This document shows, piece after piece, positions 47,916-58,500 of a DNA stretch of 64,000 nucleotides. The translations under genes and the position numbers were made by a program. The first letter of the stretch is position 1. Each line of letters starts with the position of its first letter. Below the pieces are notes generated by a model. It saw only the letters and a program-made list of their open reading frames with translations. It searched no databases and had not been told where the DNA came from. The stretch comes from Apostichopus japonicus (Eukaryota > Echinodermata > Holothuroidea > Aspidochirotida > Stichopodidae), in assembly GCF_037975245.1 (NCBI RefSeq), contig NC_092581.1:17909303-17973302 (forward strand), written 5' to 3'.

Positions 47916-50900
47916 ATGGCAGAATCCCGAAAGCTATCCGTAGAACAGCGAGCAGAACTTGAAAGAATAGCCATAAGAAACAGAGTTAAGCTACAATATC
48001 AACGGATGATCAATGATCCAAGAAGGCCAAACACTGGTGTAAGCGTCACAATTAATACAGAGCTTTATATGTTGTATTTGTCACACCACAACTCAGAACT
48101 TAGTTATCTAGCCACCCAACAGTTAGGCATTGGCCGTGCTTAACGTAATGTTAGGGAACTTAGCCTAGGCTAGGCCTAACTACTAACTAGTAACAAATAG
48201 CAGCTAGGACCACAGTAACCCGATAGTCCTAACTAAAGGCCCGGTCACACTATACCGATATTTTATCGGAATACTATCCGATTTTCCCAGAGGAATCGAA
48301 ACAGACGGTTTTTCGTTCGGGTCTTCTAGCCACAGTGATAAAGGACCTGATTTGCTATCTGTTGAGCCATTCCGATGTGGAATAGCCCTCTCCTAACTTT
48401 TGATATTGACTCCGTTTCCTTTTATCGGTTAGCTATCCGATTTCTCTTCCGATTTTTATCGTTTTTCGATGTGACGTCACTTCAGAATGTAGTCAGTTCT
48501 AGAACCCCTCAGATTTGAAGTAGGTATTCGAATATTCTACTGCATTCATTACATTCACTACCACAAACCTCACTCTTCGGCCTAAAATCGGAAAAATCGG
48601 ACCGTATTCCGATAAAATATCGCTGTAGTGTGACCGGGCCTTAAGATTGCGATGATATAGCGGAACAAGAATATACATCACCAAAAACTGAGTGATATTC
48701 AATAACAATAGGATTTTTTTTCTGTCGTTTTCCGGAGTCTTTAACTGGTGTCTGATTTCTGTCTTTTTGTCTGAAATTTTTATACAAACTTTAGTAGAAA
48801 TAGAACGAAGTTAGAACTTGGAAGTAGGCTTAAACTTAAAGGTCTAAGTACTGTATAGACCCCAACTATAGCACGCTATCTTGGAAAAGTTCCTTGAGAT
48901 TATGTAATCGACTTGTCTTGGTTGTAAAATGACCACTATTTACCAATTAGTCTGCAACGCCTGTTACATATTTATGAGGGTCTTTGTTTGGACGCTGTAT
49001 GATTAACTACACAAGACATGAACATATTTCCACAAAGTGTTTACACAAAGAGCCTAGTAATGGTGTTAAGAAACTACACAGACTAATTGTTGAGTCTGAG
49101 GTCGATTTACCGTGGCAGGTCGATTACGTTACAATCAAAAACTTTCCTAGCTATAGCGTGCTATAATTGGAGCCAATAAAGCAGATCTCAAAGGAGTAAC
49201 GTTACTTGTTACGATAAGACCATAGGCCTACCACCTGACCAGTAACAGAATCAGGGTTCATATGGGAAATTTAGACAAAAGAAGTTGTTGTTTTTACAGG
49301 CCTAGATAGTCATTATATTTGAAAAACGTCATGAAGGGAATTTGGTTTCATTATATGAAAACAATAGACAATTACCAAGATGTCAGATAATTGTGTACTG
49401 TGAATTGATTTTCTGCATATCAACTCTAATGGGGTTGTGTGTCATTAACTTATGATTTTTAATATTGCAAAACTCAGAATAAAGTGGTTACAACTTGTTA
49501 AAGTTTTCTTTATTGCACTAATTTAATGCTCTTATATTTTAACATCAGGTGGGGATATCCACATGTTTATTGTTAGTTATCTACCTGGGCCGTTAGTACT
49601 ATACTCTACTGTGTAGGGGTTGCCTGTGCATACCCATGATATTGATGTTTACTAAACTTTTGTATTTGGTTAATATATTAACACTACATATATATGAATG
49701 TCTTCAAAACACATTACCTACTCAAACTGTTCCCTGTCATAAATTGTTATATTAGGATTTAAATGTTTTCACTGTATGTTTATTGATGCTCCATGAAGTT
49801 CGTGAACAACCTCCGCACATTAAAAATTCTTGTACATAAATAGGCTTACCAGATGTCCGGTTTTACCCGGACATGTCCAGTTTTCGTGACTAATGCGAGC
49901 GTCCGGGTGGATTTTCCAATTTGGCAATATTATCCGGATTTCATGAATTTCACACAGGAATTGACAGGTTTTCCCTAATTTAGCCTCACGAGTCACAAGC
50001 AAATGATTTCCAACTAAATTTATACGCAATAAACGCGTACTCGTGTCGTCTGCTACCTACCATATATGGACAGCAGTAGAGACACACACCACTTTCCTGC
50101 ACGCAGGCGGGCGTTCACAAAGTATAGTACAGGGATGTAAGTCTTCCGTATTTTTACGGAAATCCGGTTTCTTTTTTTTCAGGGATGTAAGTCTTCCGTA
50201 TTTTTACGGAAATCCGGTTTTGTTTAATTCCAATAAAGTTCCACAAAATTGTTCGAATATCAAAGACACAATGCGGCAAAAATGCCTGGCCCGTTGCAGC
50301 AAGCTAACTTCAACTTTCACTCATCGATCAATCAAAATACCATTCCTGTTTCGCATCATCGCATTGCACTGTACAACATTGTGCCATGTGAATATCGTTG
50401 CGTACGTGCGAACTTCAAATCGCCATAGCTCATTTCTGTCGTTGAAAAACCTTGCCTAATTCACGTTGATTGGACTGCTAATTAATATCTTCGTAACTGC
50501 TGGTGCTCGACATAACTTTCGGAATTAACGCTTGTGATATTTGTGAGCGGTGGAAATCTACGGGATTCGCATATGAAAGTCGATATTTGTGATCGCATTC
50601 GAATTTGAGACTGTTTTTTATTCCGTAGTTCGCTGTGACGTATTCGTAACTTTGAGCTAGCCTAACATAACGATAGTGTGTAAGTAGTGAGAACTAGGGG
50701 TAAGATGTGTTAGCGCTAATACTTCTGAGCTAGCCTAACATAACGATAGTGTGTAAGTAGTCAGAGCTAGGAGTAGGATGTGTTAGGACGGCATTCACCC
50801 GGGGTCTCCGAATAGTTTTCCGGTTTTTTTTTTGGCTGCACTTACATCCCTGATAGTAGAACGCAGTCAATAGCGTGAACATACTGTAATTATGAGTGTT

Positions 50901-53900
50901 GCCCTATCTAACATAATGTCAGTTTTAGGCAGAGTATCACGCGCACCAATCTAAAGTATGAAGTGTTGTGAATCTGTGATTGAACATCGGCGGCCTTCCT
51001 TGTTGAGGAAAATCAGATCCTCAGAGAAGTATGCTTAGGTCCATAAATTCAGAGGAGATTTTTTGGACTCCAATCTGCCCTGTGGCACAGTACACTTTTT
51101 GTTAATTTTGTACTAGACTTGGAGCCAAACCATAACTCATTCAAGTTGGGGACCTCCCTGAGTCCCTATTAGAGTGATTTAGATTGCACCATTTGCATCT
51201 AGGCACTTTTGAAAAACACAAAATTTTCCAAAGGGGAGGGGGACACCCCCTCCCCTTTAACCCCTCCAACAGGACGTGGATCAGTGTAGGAAGCGGATCA
51301 GTGTCCTGCTTTTTCAAAAACAAATATGGTAACCCTATACATAAATGCGTTTGCATATAGCGAACCATTTTACACACTTAATTCCCGTTGAGATTGGTCA
51401 TTGATGAAAACCAGTTTTCAACTTAAACTTGCTCCCAGGCGGGATGTAGTGTGTATTCGGGAAGTGGAATGTATGCTGTTTCCCAGAATATATCTGTGTC
51501 AAGGCATCCCCAATGTCGGCTTCACAGTACGTACAGTATGAAGTTGTGACGTAGGTCTTGTAACAGGAACGTTCAGTACTATGTATATCATTGGGCTATA
51601 CTATGACCCAGCCTAAATCTATGGTACATGTAAACAATGAATTTGGAATTTGCGAAACTGGACAAACTTGTCATAAGTAGGAAAATTAGTGGCAAACAAA
51701 TACTTTATATTGTATTTAAAAAAATCCTGGTTTTAAGTAATAAAGGTAAATTACTGTTAACAAGTGAAGAACATATGTCAAGAGTGTCAGGAGTAATTAT
51801 ACCGGGGTGATTTTTGTGATATATGGTATAAATGTTGCGATGCTAAGAGCCGAACAAACTTTAAAGGCTAGCAGGTAATGATCATCGGTCTCATTAACAG
51901 TTAAGGTTTAGCTTTTTTACTTCATCTATGTCAGTTTATCATATTTTTATCAGATCACCCTAGAATTCGATGTACTCATGGTTTGTACTTGTACTGGTCT
52001 CATATCACTTTTTTACATTGTATCAAAGACGACTTGTATATGTCAAGTGAATATTACTTTCTTTCCACTTCACAGATTGATCCTGCCATTGAAAGGTGGA
52101 ATTTTGCGAGACAAAATGCATACTCATACTTCAAAGCAACCCCAAAGACGACAGTAGTTGGCCTCATAATGGGCATAGGATTACCTGCATGTCTGGTGTT
52201 TGCAATTGTGAAGAGCAAAGTAAGTTGTAGGGAATCACTTATCCAGTATCACATTGTAAAATGCTATGCAAAATGGTCAGATTGTTATCCAAGTCCAAAG
52301 ATGTATAGCAAATTGTCATATCCAAGTTCATGATGATGCATATGTTGTCTAGTAAACAATTCCCATCATGCATCATTCTATGTAGCGCATGGCTTGGATA
52401 TGATTGAGGAGTGAGAAAATATAGAGAACGTAATTCTTTACACACATATTCTTGCTGCAGTCTTTTCTTACGTACATGTACATCCTACCGTCTAACGGTG
52501 TATTGCGAGAACTGCTATTTCGGGAGCCTAACCAAGCTGTGCGCCTGTGCGTTAATACTAATACTACATATGAACCATCCGCTATAACACAAATGTTATA
52601 TAGGAACCACAGCAGTTCATACAAAACAAGCTTAAGAGCCTATGAAGCTGCTACACAAAGTTTGAACACTATATTACTCCCTGAGTTCCTCTCATAAGAA
52701 ATTCTTGTATTCAGCTGCAAATGTTGCTTAAAGCTGTGTTTCAGCTTGGTTTTAAGTTTTCAGTATTCTAACCAAAATATTGTAACCAATACATGTCTGT
52801 GGTCCATACATGAGTTACAAACATTTGGCTTCTCCTAGTCAAGGAGTGTCTTATGGCATAGGTTATCACAAATACACTTGTTTCCGCCGAGCATGCCTCG
52901 AAATTCAGCTATTTAGTGGCGAAACGTCGGTGTATTTTGCTGTTTGCCATTAGAAAAATATTTGCATTGTATAATTTAAGCATTTGGCATCAGTGAGCCA
53001 CCGAAACAGTTATTCCATCAGAAAGCACTTAATTAAACAGATCAATATAATAAACTAATGGAGGGAGCGGTTTGCGTGTAGCACCCACCAATAACTAATG
53101 AACATTTAGACTGTTTGCATCAGATCGACAATTTCCTGCAACTGTACCAAGAGATTGTTCAAATTAAGACTGCAATTAGTGGAATTAAGACTGCAATTAA
53201 TGGAACTATGTTGTCTTTGTATGTTTCTTTGCCAAATGTTTATTACTTAGCCAGTAGAAGCTTATCATTTCTGTTGATTCTGAATGTTGTGTCACCCATT
53301 TTTTATATGAGTATTGATCACAAAAAAGAAGAAGAAATAACTGCTTTTTTTCAAAATTTAGGACTTTGTCTTCAATATATTTCAATGAAAACTAACTGAT
53401 ACTTGGATGAGTTTTAATATGAAAGTCATCAAAAATCAAACCAGCTACTTTATGTTGACAGGTTTTTGAAATCATGTTAACCTGAGATTCTGGGGATTTT
53501 GGGAAGTAGAATCAAAAGTAACATAAGTAGAATAGAGAGTATCGATTCTGTCTTATTTATATCCAATGGAAAAGTGCAAAGACATTTATGAACAGACTGG
53601 GATTGTTACCAGTGACCTCTGGGTTACAAACCCAAACTCTACCAACTGAGATATCAAGTTTTTGGTTGGTGGTGATCCCTTTGTAGCCATTTCTTTGCTG
53701 GGGAAGTGGGGATGCCAGTCAGAAACCACAGTACCTTTCATTCACTGTAACCAGTGATCATGCCCTAGTTTCATGTGAAACAACCCAGAAAGTGTCAGGA
53801 AAGAGATATTCAAGAGAAATTTGGCTTTTGAAATATGATTATATTTAAGTAAATGAATAATGGAAGACCGACAAGGAAATATTAGACAATGGAAAAGAGT

Positions 53901-54072
53901 TAATAACGATTTATGGCTACAACGGAATCATTTAAATCCACACGGTAGATTGAAATAGATGGATATTGCAAGAGTATTACATTTTGTGTTTTTATCTCTT
54001 TGCCAGACGAAAGAAAACGAAAGGATAGACAAAGGTTTGCAGAAGAAACCGAGAAATTATTTGGCATTTTGA
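47916..54072 (+). CDS. NDUFB4: NADH dehydrogenase 1 beta subcomplex subunit 4 (B15)
   Basis: An accessory subunit of mitochondrial complex I, in the distal membrane arm. Three exons join in phase: 47916-48038, 52076-52219 and 54007-54072, giving 110 aa (human 129; the difference is mostly a shorter N-terminus). The pattern EQRAELERIAIRNRVKLQYQ, NDPRRP, ERWNFARQNAYSYFKATPK and then one membrane helix (about residues 67-86, VVGLIMGIGLPACLVFAIV) and a basic tail follows the B15 family. The start ATG has a strong context (AAGATGG). An in-frame TTG 27 nt upstream is not needed. Introns are 4.0 and 1.8 kb and full of transposon remnants. Confidence 0.88.
48237..48641. mobile_element. PIF/Harbinger-like MITE in NDUFB4 intron 1
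   Basis: A 405-bp element with long inverted ends. The left starts AGGCCCGGTCACACTATACC; the right end is its near complement, finishing AGTGTGACCGGGCCT. Direct TAA copies at 48234-48236 and 48642-48644 fit the TWA target of PIF/Harbinger elements. ATTTTATCGGAAT-type sequence is repeated inverted inside. No transposase is encoded. Confidence 0.8.
48862..49170. mobile_element. TIR element (MITE) in NDUFB4 intron 1
   Basis: CCAACTATAGCACGCTAT on the left and its complement, differing at one position, on the right (ATAGCGTGCTATAATTGG) bound about 309 bp. The target duplication is unclear. The short open frame inside (48984-49166) is not a gene. Confidence 0.65.
50130..50852. mobile_element. Nested TIR element (CAGGGATGTAAGT ends)
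   Basis: A 723-bp element inserted in the hAT-like element. CAGGGATGTAAGT at the left is exactly inverted at the right as ACTTACATCCCTG. ATAGTA occurs directly on both sides (50124-50129 and 50853-50858), a 6-bp likely target duplication. The left end is duplicated: about 40 bp starting CAGGGATGTAAGTC repeats at about 50180. Confidence 0.75.
50653..50790 (+). repeat. Tandem ~69-bp duplication inside the nested element
   Basis: GAGCTAGCCTAACATAACGA starts two consecutive copies, each running on through GTGTGTAAGTAGT to GATGTGTTAG, with a few substitutions. Noncoding. Confidence 0.8.
52238..52300 (-). repeat. Single copy of the EIF1AX minisatellite unit with flank
   Basis: In NDUFB4 intron 2, starting about 20 bp after the exon 2 donor, the minus strand reads CTGACCATTTTGCATAGCAT and then TTTTACAATGTGATACTGGA. 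This matches one 21-bp unit plus the right flank of the EIF1AX array (35770 onward), in the opposite orientation. It suggests that both come from one dispersed element. Confidence 0.75.
53597..53665 (-). mobile_element. tRNA-like sequence, probably a degenerate SINE head
   Basis: On the minus strand GATATCTCAGTTGGTAGAG resembles an A box and D arm. TGGGTTTGTAACCCA forms an anticodon hairpin. The T arm is disrupted (GGTCACTGGTAACAATCCC). This is not a functional tRNA; it is more likely the head of an old tRNA-derived SINE in NDUFB4 intron 2. Confidence 0.4.
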
Positions 54073-55229
54073 TGAGAGTTTTATCGTTGGAGAGAAGTTA
54101 GAAGGGAAGAGAGAGGCAGGGAGAAGAAAGAACTGGAGCTGAACGTAATCATCATCTCCTCTTGACTAAATGATGGAGCAAAGTTGTACGAAAATATTCC
54201 TAGTTGATTGTGATATTAAACTAAGAAAACAAAAGAAAGAAATCAATAATCGATTAACATGTGAAAACAATATATTGGGTCTTCATATGTATAATAAGAA
54301 CATTGGCTACACAGATTTCTTATGGATAGTCATAGACATGTTATTATAATACCAAGCAACTGCAATATCAATTTTGTTAAGGAGGGCATGTTGGCAACAT
54401 ATTTCCAGACTTCCGGCATTGGAAAATGGTACAATTGTTGTGGTGTATGCCACTAATATTACAGTTTTGAGGTGTGATATTCCACATTTATAATTAGCGT
54501 TTTTGGTAATTATTGCCCAAATTTGGTTTGTTGGTTATGTTGAGAAGGAGGATTCTTTCAGTAGACGTTGCTTGTCCAAGGCATGGATGATTAGCTGCTC
54601 TCTTCTTTAGGTACTGGGGAGTGTTTTAACATGTTTTGCATTGGTAGCTCATTTTGAGAGGAGAGACATTGTGGAAGACAATATACACATGATTTGTTTG
54701 AAGATTCTTGAAACTTGCAAATATATTTAAAAATGAAAATGAAAAATAATACATTCTCTGGTTCTGTTATTAATTAAAACATATGTTAATTAGTTGGCCA
54801 GGGGTCTGATGGGTAGACAACTGATCCTTACTCCACCCCTCCCCATCCTCCACCCCTCCCCTTCTCCACCCCTCCCCTTCTCCACCCCTCCCCTTCTTCC
54901 CTCAATGACCCAGGGAACTACCTCATGGGAATCTCCTTCCCCTAAAGTGTGTAATGACTCCAGTGAGTATCTATTAGTTCATTCTGTGTAGCTTACTTTA
55001 CATGGACAGTGTTGACTTGATAGTTGCCTTTATTGGACAACCCCCCCCCCCCCCGCCTCATGCTCCTTACCCCTGGGGCTGCTTAATGTCTCTTAAAGAC
55101 CGCCCCTTCCAGGATCACTTTATCTGTGATCATTTAATAGAGGGCAGTATTCCTGAACAAAGACTTCCAAATTCCAAACATTTACAATACTGAAGTTCAT
55201 AATACCAAATGCTTTGCATTTTCAGTTTT
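54073..55229. other. Intergenic stretch between convergent NDUFB4 and the DTHD1-like gene
   Basis: NDUFB4 and the minus-strand death-domain gene end facing each other. An ATTAAA near 54214 could be the NDUFB4 poly(A) signal. A TTTATT near 55027 (AATAAA on the minus strand) could serve the other gene. A C/T-rich run with three tandem CTCCACCCCTCCCCTT units lies at 54830-54900, and a run of C at about 55041. No gene is supported here. Confidence 0.55.
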
Positions 55230-55592
55230 CTATTCATTGGTACTTTCATCTTCTTCCATCTCATCGTCACGATATTTCAGTTCTTCTGATAAATCATACC
55301 TCCCACATTTTGTTAGACCTCTCAACAGTTTTCTCTCCTTGTCGTAGGATTTCGGCATCCGACTTCTCCAGGTCAAGAGTGTGTTAAAAATCTGCGCCTC
55401 TTGATTAGATGGGAAATTTCGCTTAATGCTTTGCAATCTGTTAGATTTAATACCAAGATAGTTAGCCAAAGACTCCCATTCGTTACCCAATTCAGTGGCT
55501 AACCATTGCAGATTGGTATTGGATGTTAACCCGGTTACATCAGCGATCGGGGCCCTTGACTGAACCTGGGTGAGATCAACTTCCTTCTCTCG
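55230..55592 (-). other. Death domain exon of the DTHD1-like gene
   Basis: The last exon encodes 120 residues. The death-domain fold spans roughly LQWLATELGNEWESLANYLG to GLTKCGRYDLSEELKYR, with the expected Trp in helix 1-2 and the terminal helix motif. It ends in an acidic tail (DDEMEEDESTNE). Death domains mediate homotypic assembly of signalling complexes. Confidence 0.8.
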
Positions 55593-58500
55593 CTGTCGAA
55601 AATAAAGGAGAAAACGAACTATAACTTAATATATATTATATAACTTAAAAGAGTATATGATATATTAAGAAAATGACTCTCGGTATGTACTCATGACTAA
55701 AAGAAAGAATCTAGGGGCAACGGAATCGAACATCGTTGGGAGGGGAGGACACCACCTCCTCTTCCCCCTCACGCTGTGCTACTCACCTTTGGCAATGCCA
55801 CTGGAAGCTTACAGAGCCAGTTACTTGAAGCTGTAGTCATATTCTGAACCTGTTCTTTATTTTCCTTTCCTTTCTTATCCTTCTTCTCCTCTTTCTTTCC
55901 CTTCTTCGCCTCAACTTTCGCCTCTGCCTCCTTCAGCAAAACTTCTTCTGGATCTTCCATGTCGTGAAGGACGATTTTCGGTGTACCGTAGAATTCGAGC
56001 ATACCGCGGTAGTCCGACGAGCTGTAATTACCGTACTTATTAGCCACATCGAGTCTCAGATCCACAGCACAACGTCTTTGCGAATGGAAAACAAGTTTCA
56101 CTGTTTCATGGTTGACAACCTTGATATTACCCGTGGCTCTGTAATGAAATAAATGTTTCGCTTTTAAGAAAAACATACATAATGTATTAATTGAATTAAT
56201 GATCATGCAAATAAATTGACAAACACTGTGAAATGAAACTGGCATAAAAAAAAATCTTCTCTTTTCCCTACATCAGTTACAAGCACGACATGAAGGCCTA
56301 TGGGACGGGTTTCTTTTCAGCCTCAACTATTAATTCACTTCTTGCGCATTTGCAGTTGAAATGATATATGTTATCTCAGCATATCATATCATGGTATAAC
56401 ATATACATATCGTATCACACCATCGCATATCATCATAATTAGGAACTTTGAAGTGCATGAATTCAGAGGAGACATGAAAGAGACGAATGGAATTAAGTCT
56501 GAAAACGGTCATATGAGCAAAAATTAAATTTCAGATCGTTTTGGAGAAATAAATAATCACTTGTTTACCGCATTTCAATCTCCAAGCCTTCCGTCAGAGG
56601 TAGCTCTTCGGTCATCTCGGAGGGCGCTTCAAATCCATCGTTTGCTAGCTTCCGAAGCACGCCCTCTACTTGCCTTGTAGGTACACATAACACCATTGCA
56701 GTTTCCAGGTCGTCGACTTTGTGCGCCAGAATTATCTTGGAGTATTTAATTTGCAGCGCTCGTTCGAAAGTATTCGCGACGTTTTCCACAGGGTAATGGC
56801 AATCGGCTGTCATACGAAGAACAAGTAATCTGTTCGAAAATTGAATGTAAATTTTATCCGTCAATCGGATTATAGCAGCGAAAACTCATTTTGCATATGT
56901 GTTTAAGTCCAAGGGACGTAGCGGAGTGGGGGGGGGGGGGGTGGGGATAGCCTCTGATGTTGCAAGGACAGTAGCCAGTGATTTAGTGTTTCAAGAACCC
57001 ACGAATGCAAAGTAATATGGCTTCCCTTCATTCATTGGCATGCATAAATATCAAGATTCACTGTAGAAATGTCCAGTATGTCATGTCTACAATCCTATTA
57101 AATAAACATGTAGTATTAAGTATTTAGAGTGAATTAGTTAGCTACAGAGCCGCGTATGCTACCGGTAAATTGAGGTAAATGCCTGCGACTCTGAGTTACA
57201 CCATTTCGGGATAAAAACCAACCATTACCTGTCATAGGGGCGATCTAGGTTCAGTCCTACTATGTCTTTGCGTATTTGTTTGATTTGAATGGCATCGATT
57301 TCTGACCACGACTTTGCGCTGAGTGGTCGATGAAGAACATGGAGGGCGTCCTCCGAGGGATCTCCACCAAATATACTACTTTTGGTCGATCTGTTGATGG
57401 AAATAGCATTAAACATCGGTTAGCCCTGTTTGCTCCTCGGAAAGTAAGAAGTAAAGTTTTCGTTACTGGTAGGTTTGTTATTTTTTTAGGCAGTGTCCAT
57501 CGTCGAACACTGTCCGGTTGGTTAGGATTTTGGCATATTTAATATCCATCAATAGTTTAATGCCTACCTCACCACTGGACAAATTTGGGGAATGTGGTCC
57601 ACTCCCAGACACCTACCTCCGAATTGCTTCCTCCACCTCACACCTTTTTTGGAAGATCCTTGCTCGAAAGGTTTGGTTTTCTTACAGACACTTATCTGCA
57701 CCCAAGGAATATACATAATTGGCACCCCGAGAGATTTATCTGGACTAACTATGGTTTCTTTAAAGGAACTGTATACTAACCTGATGATGACGCCATCCTC
57801 TCTTGACGGTGGCATGGTAGGTTTATCAGTCCTATCCTGCTTCTCGTCTGCCTTTGTCGATGTCACAGCAGAAGTTTTGAACGGATTCGGTGGGCAGGAG
57901 ATTGTTACAGATACCGGCTGTTCGAATTCTTTCGGCGTAGAATGTGTAAGGTGAAGTATAGGACTGGCAGATATTAGATCTGAGCAATGTTTCATTCTAT
58001 ATTTGAGTTCACTGACGGCTTGCTCTGCTGGTTGAACCTACATGTAAATAAAACAAAGCAATTACGTGCAGTAAACGGTGTCTGGTAGTGCATACGTTAT
58101 GAGGAGACACGTGTGTGAAAAACAAAACCGGAAACGGTTGCGCATGAGTAACCGGTTGGCGGGTCTATCTCGAAACTTGATTACCCTTTTGTTATCTAAT
58201 AAAAGAAAGAAAGTGCTACCAAAAAAACAATTTGACAACAACGTTTGTGCATATATAAGTATTTTCTCGCTCCTTGAAAGAAATCATTAGGCTAATGATG
58301 ATATTACCACGGTTGGAACAGACAGATCTAAGGTAAAACATTATGTAAGAGCCCCTTCATAAAGTTAATTATTAACTTCAGGGTCCATATCATCTTAAAG
58401 CAGTATTTTTTAATCTTTTCCCACTAATCGCACTACTTAGCAATCGAAAAACTTTTGCACTTCTTTTACAGCTTTGGATGAACTTGTTTTTCCACAAGAG

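Larger units (their letters stand above)
49841..51337. mobile_element. hAT-like non-autonomous transposon with exact 8-bp target duplication
   Basis: A 1,497-bp element in NDUFB4 intron 1. The ends TAGGCTTACCAGAT and (complement of the right end) TAGGGTTACCATAT form terminal inverted repeats. The 8-bp direct repeat TACATAAA flanks it at 49833-49840 and 51338-51345, the hAT signature. Near the left end are GTCCGG/CCGGAC motifs. A second TIR element sits inside at 50130-50852. No transposase frame remains. Confidence 0.85.

Noticed and set aside
50043-50459. A 138-aa plus-strand open frame
   Set aside because: Lies across the junction of the nested transposons and shows no transposase motif.
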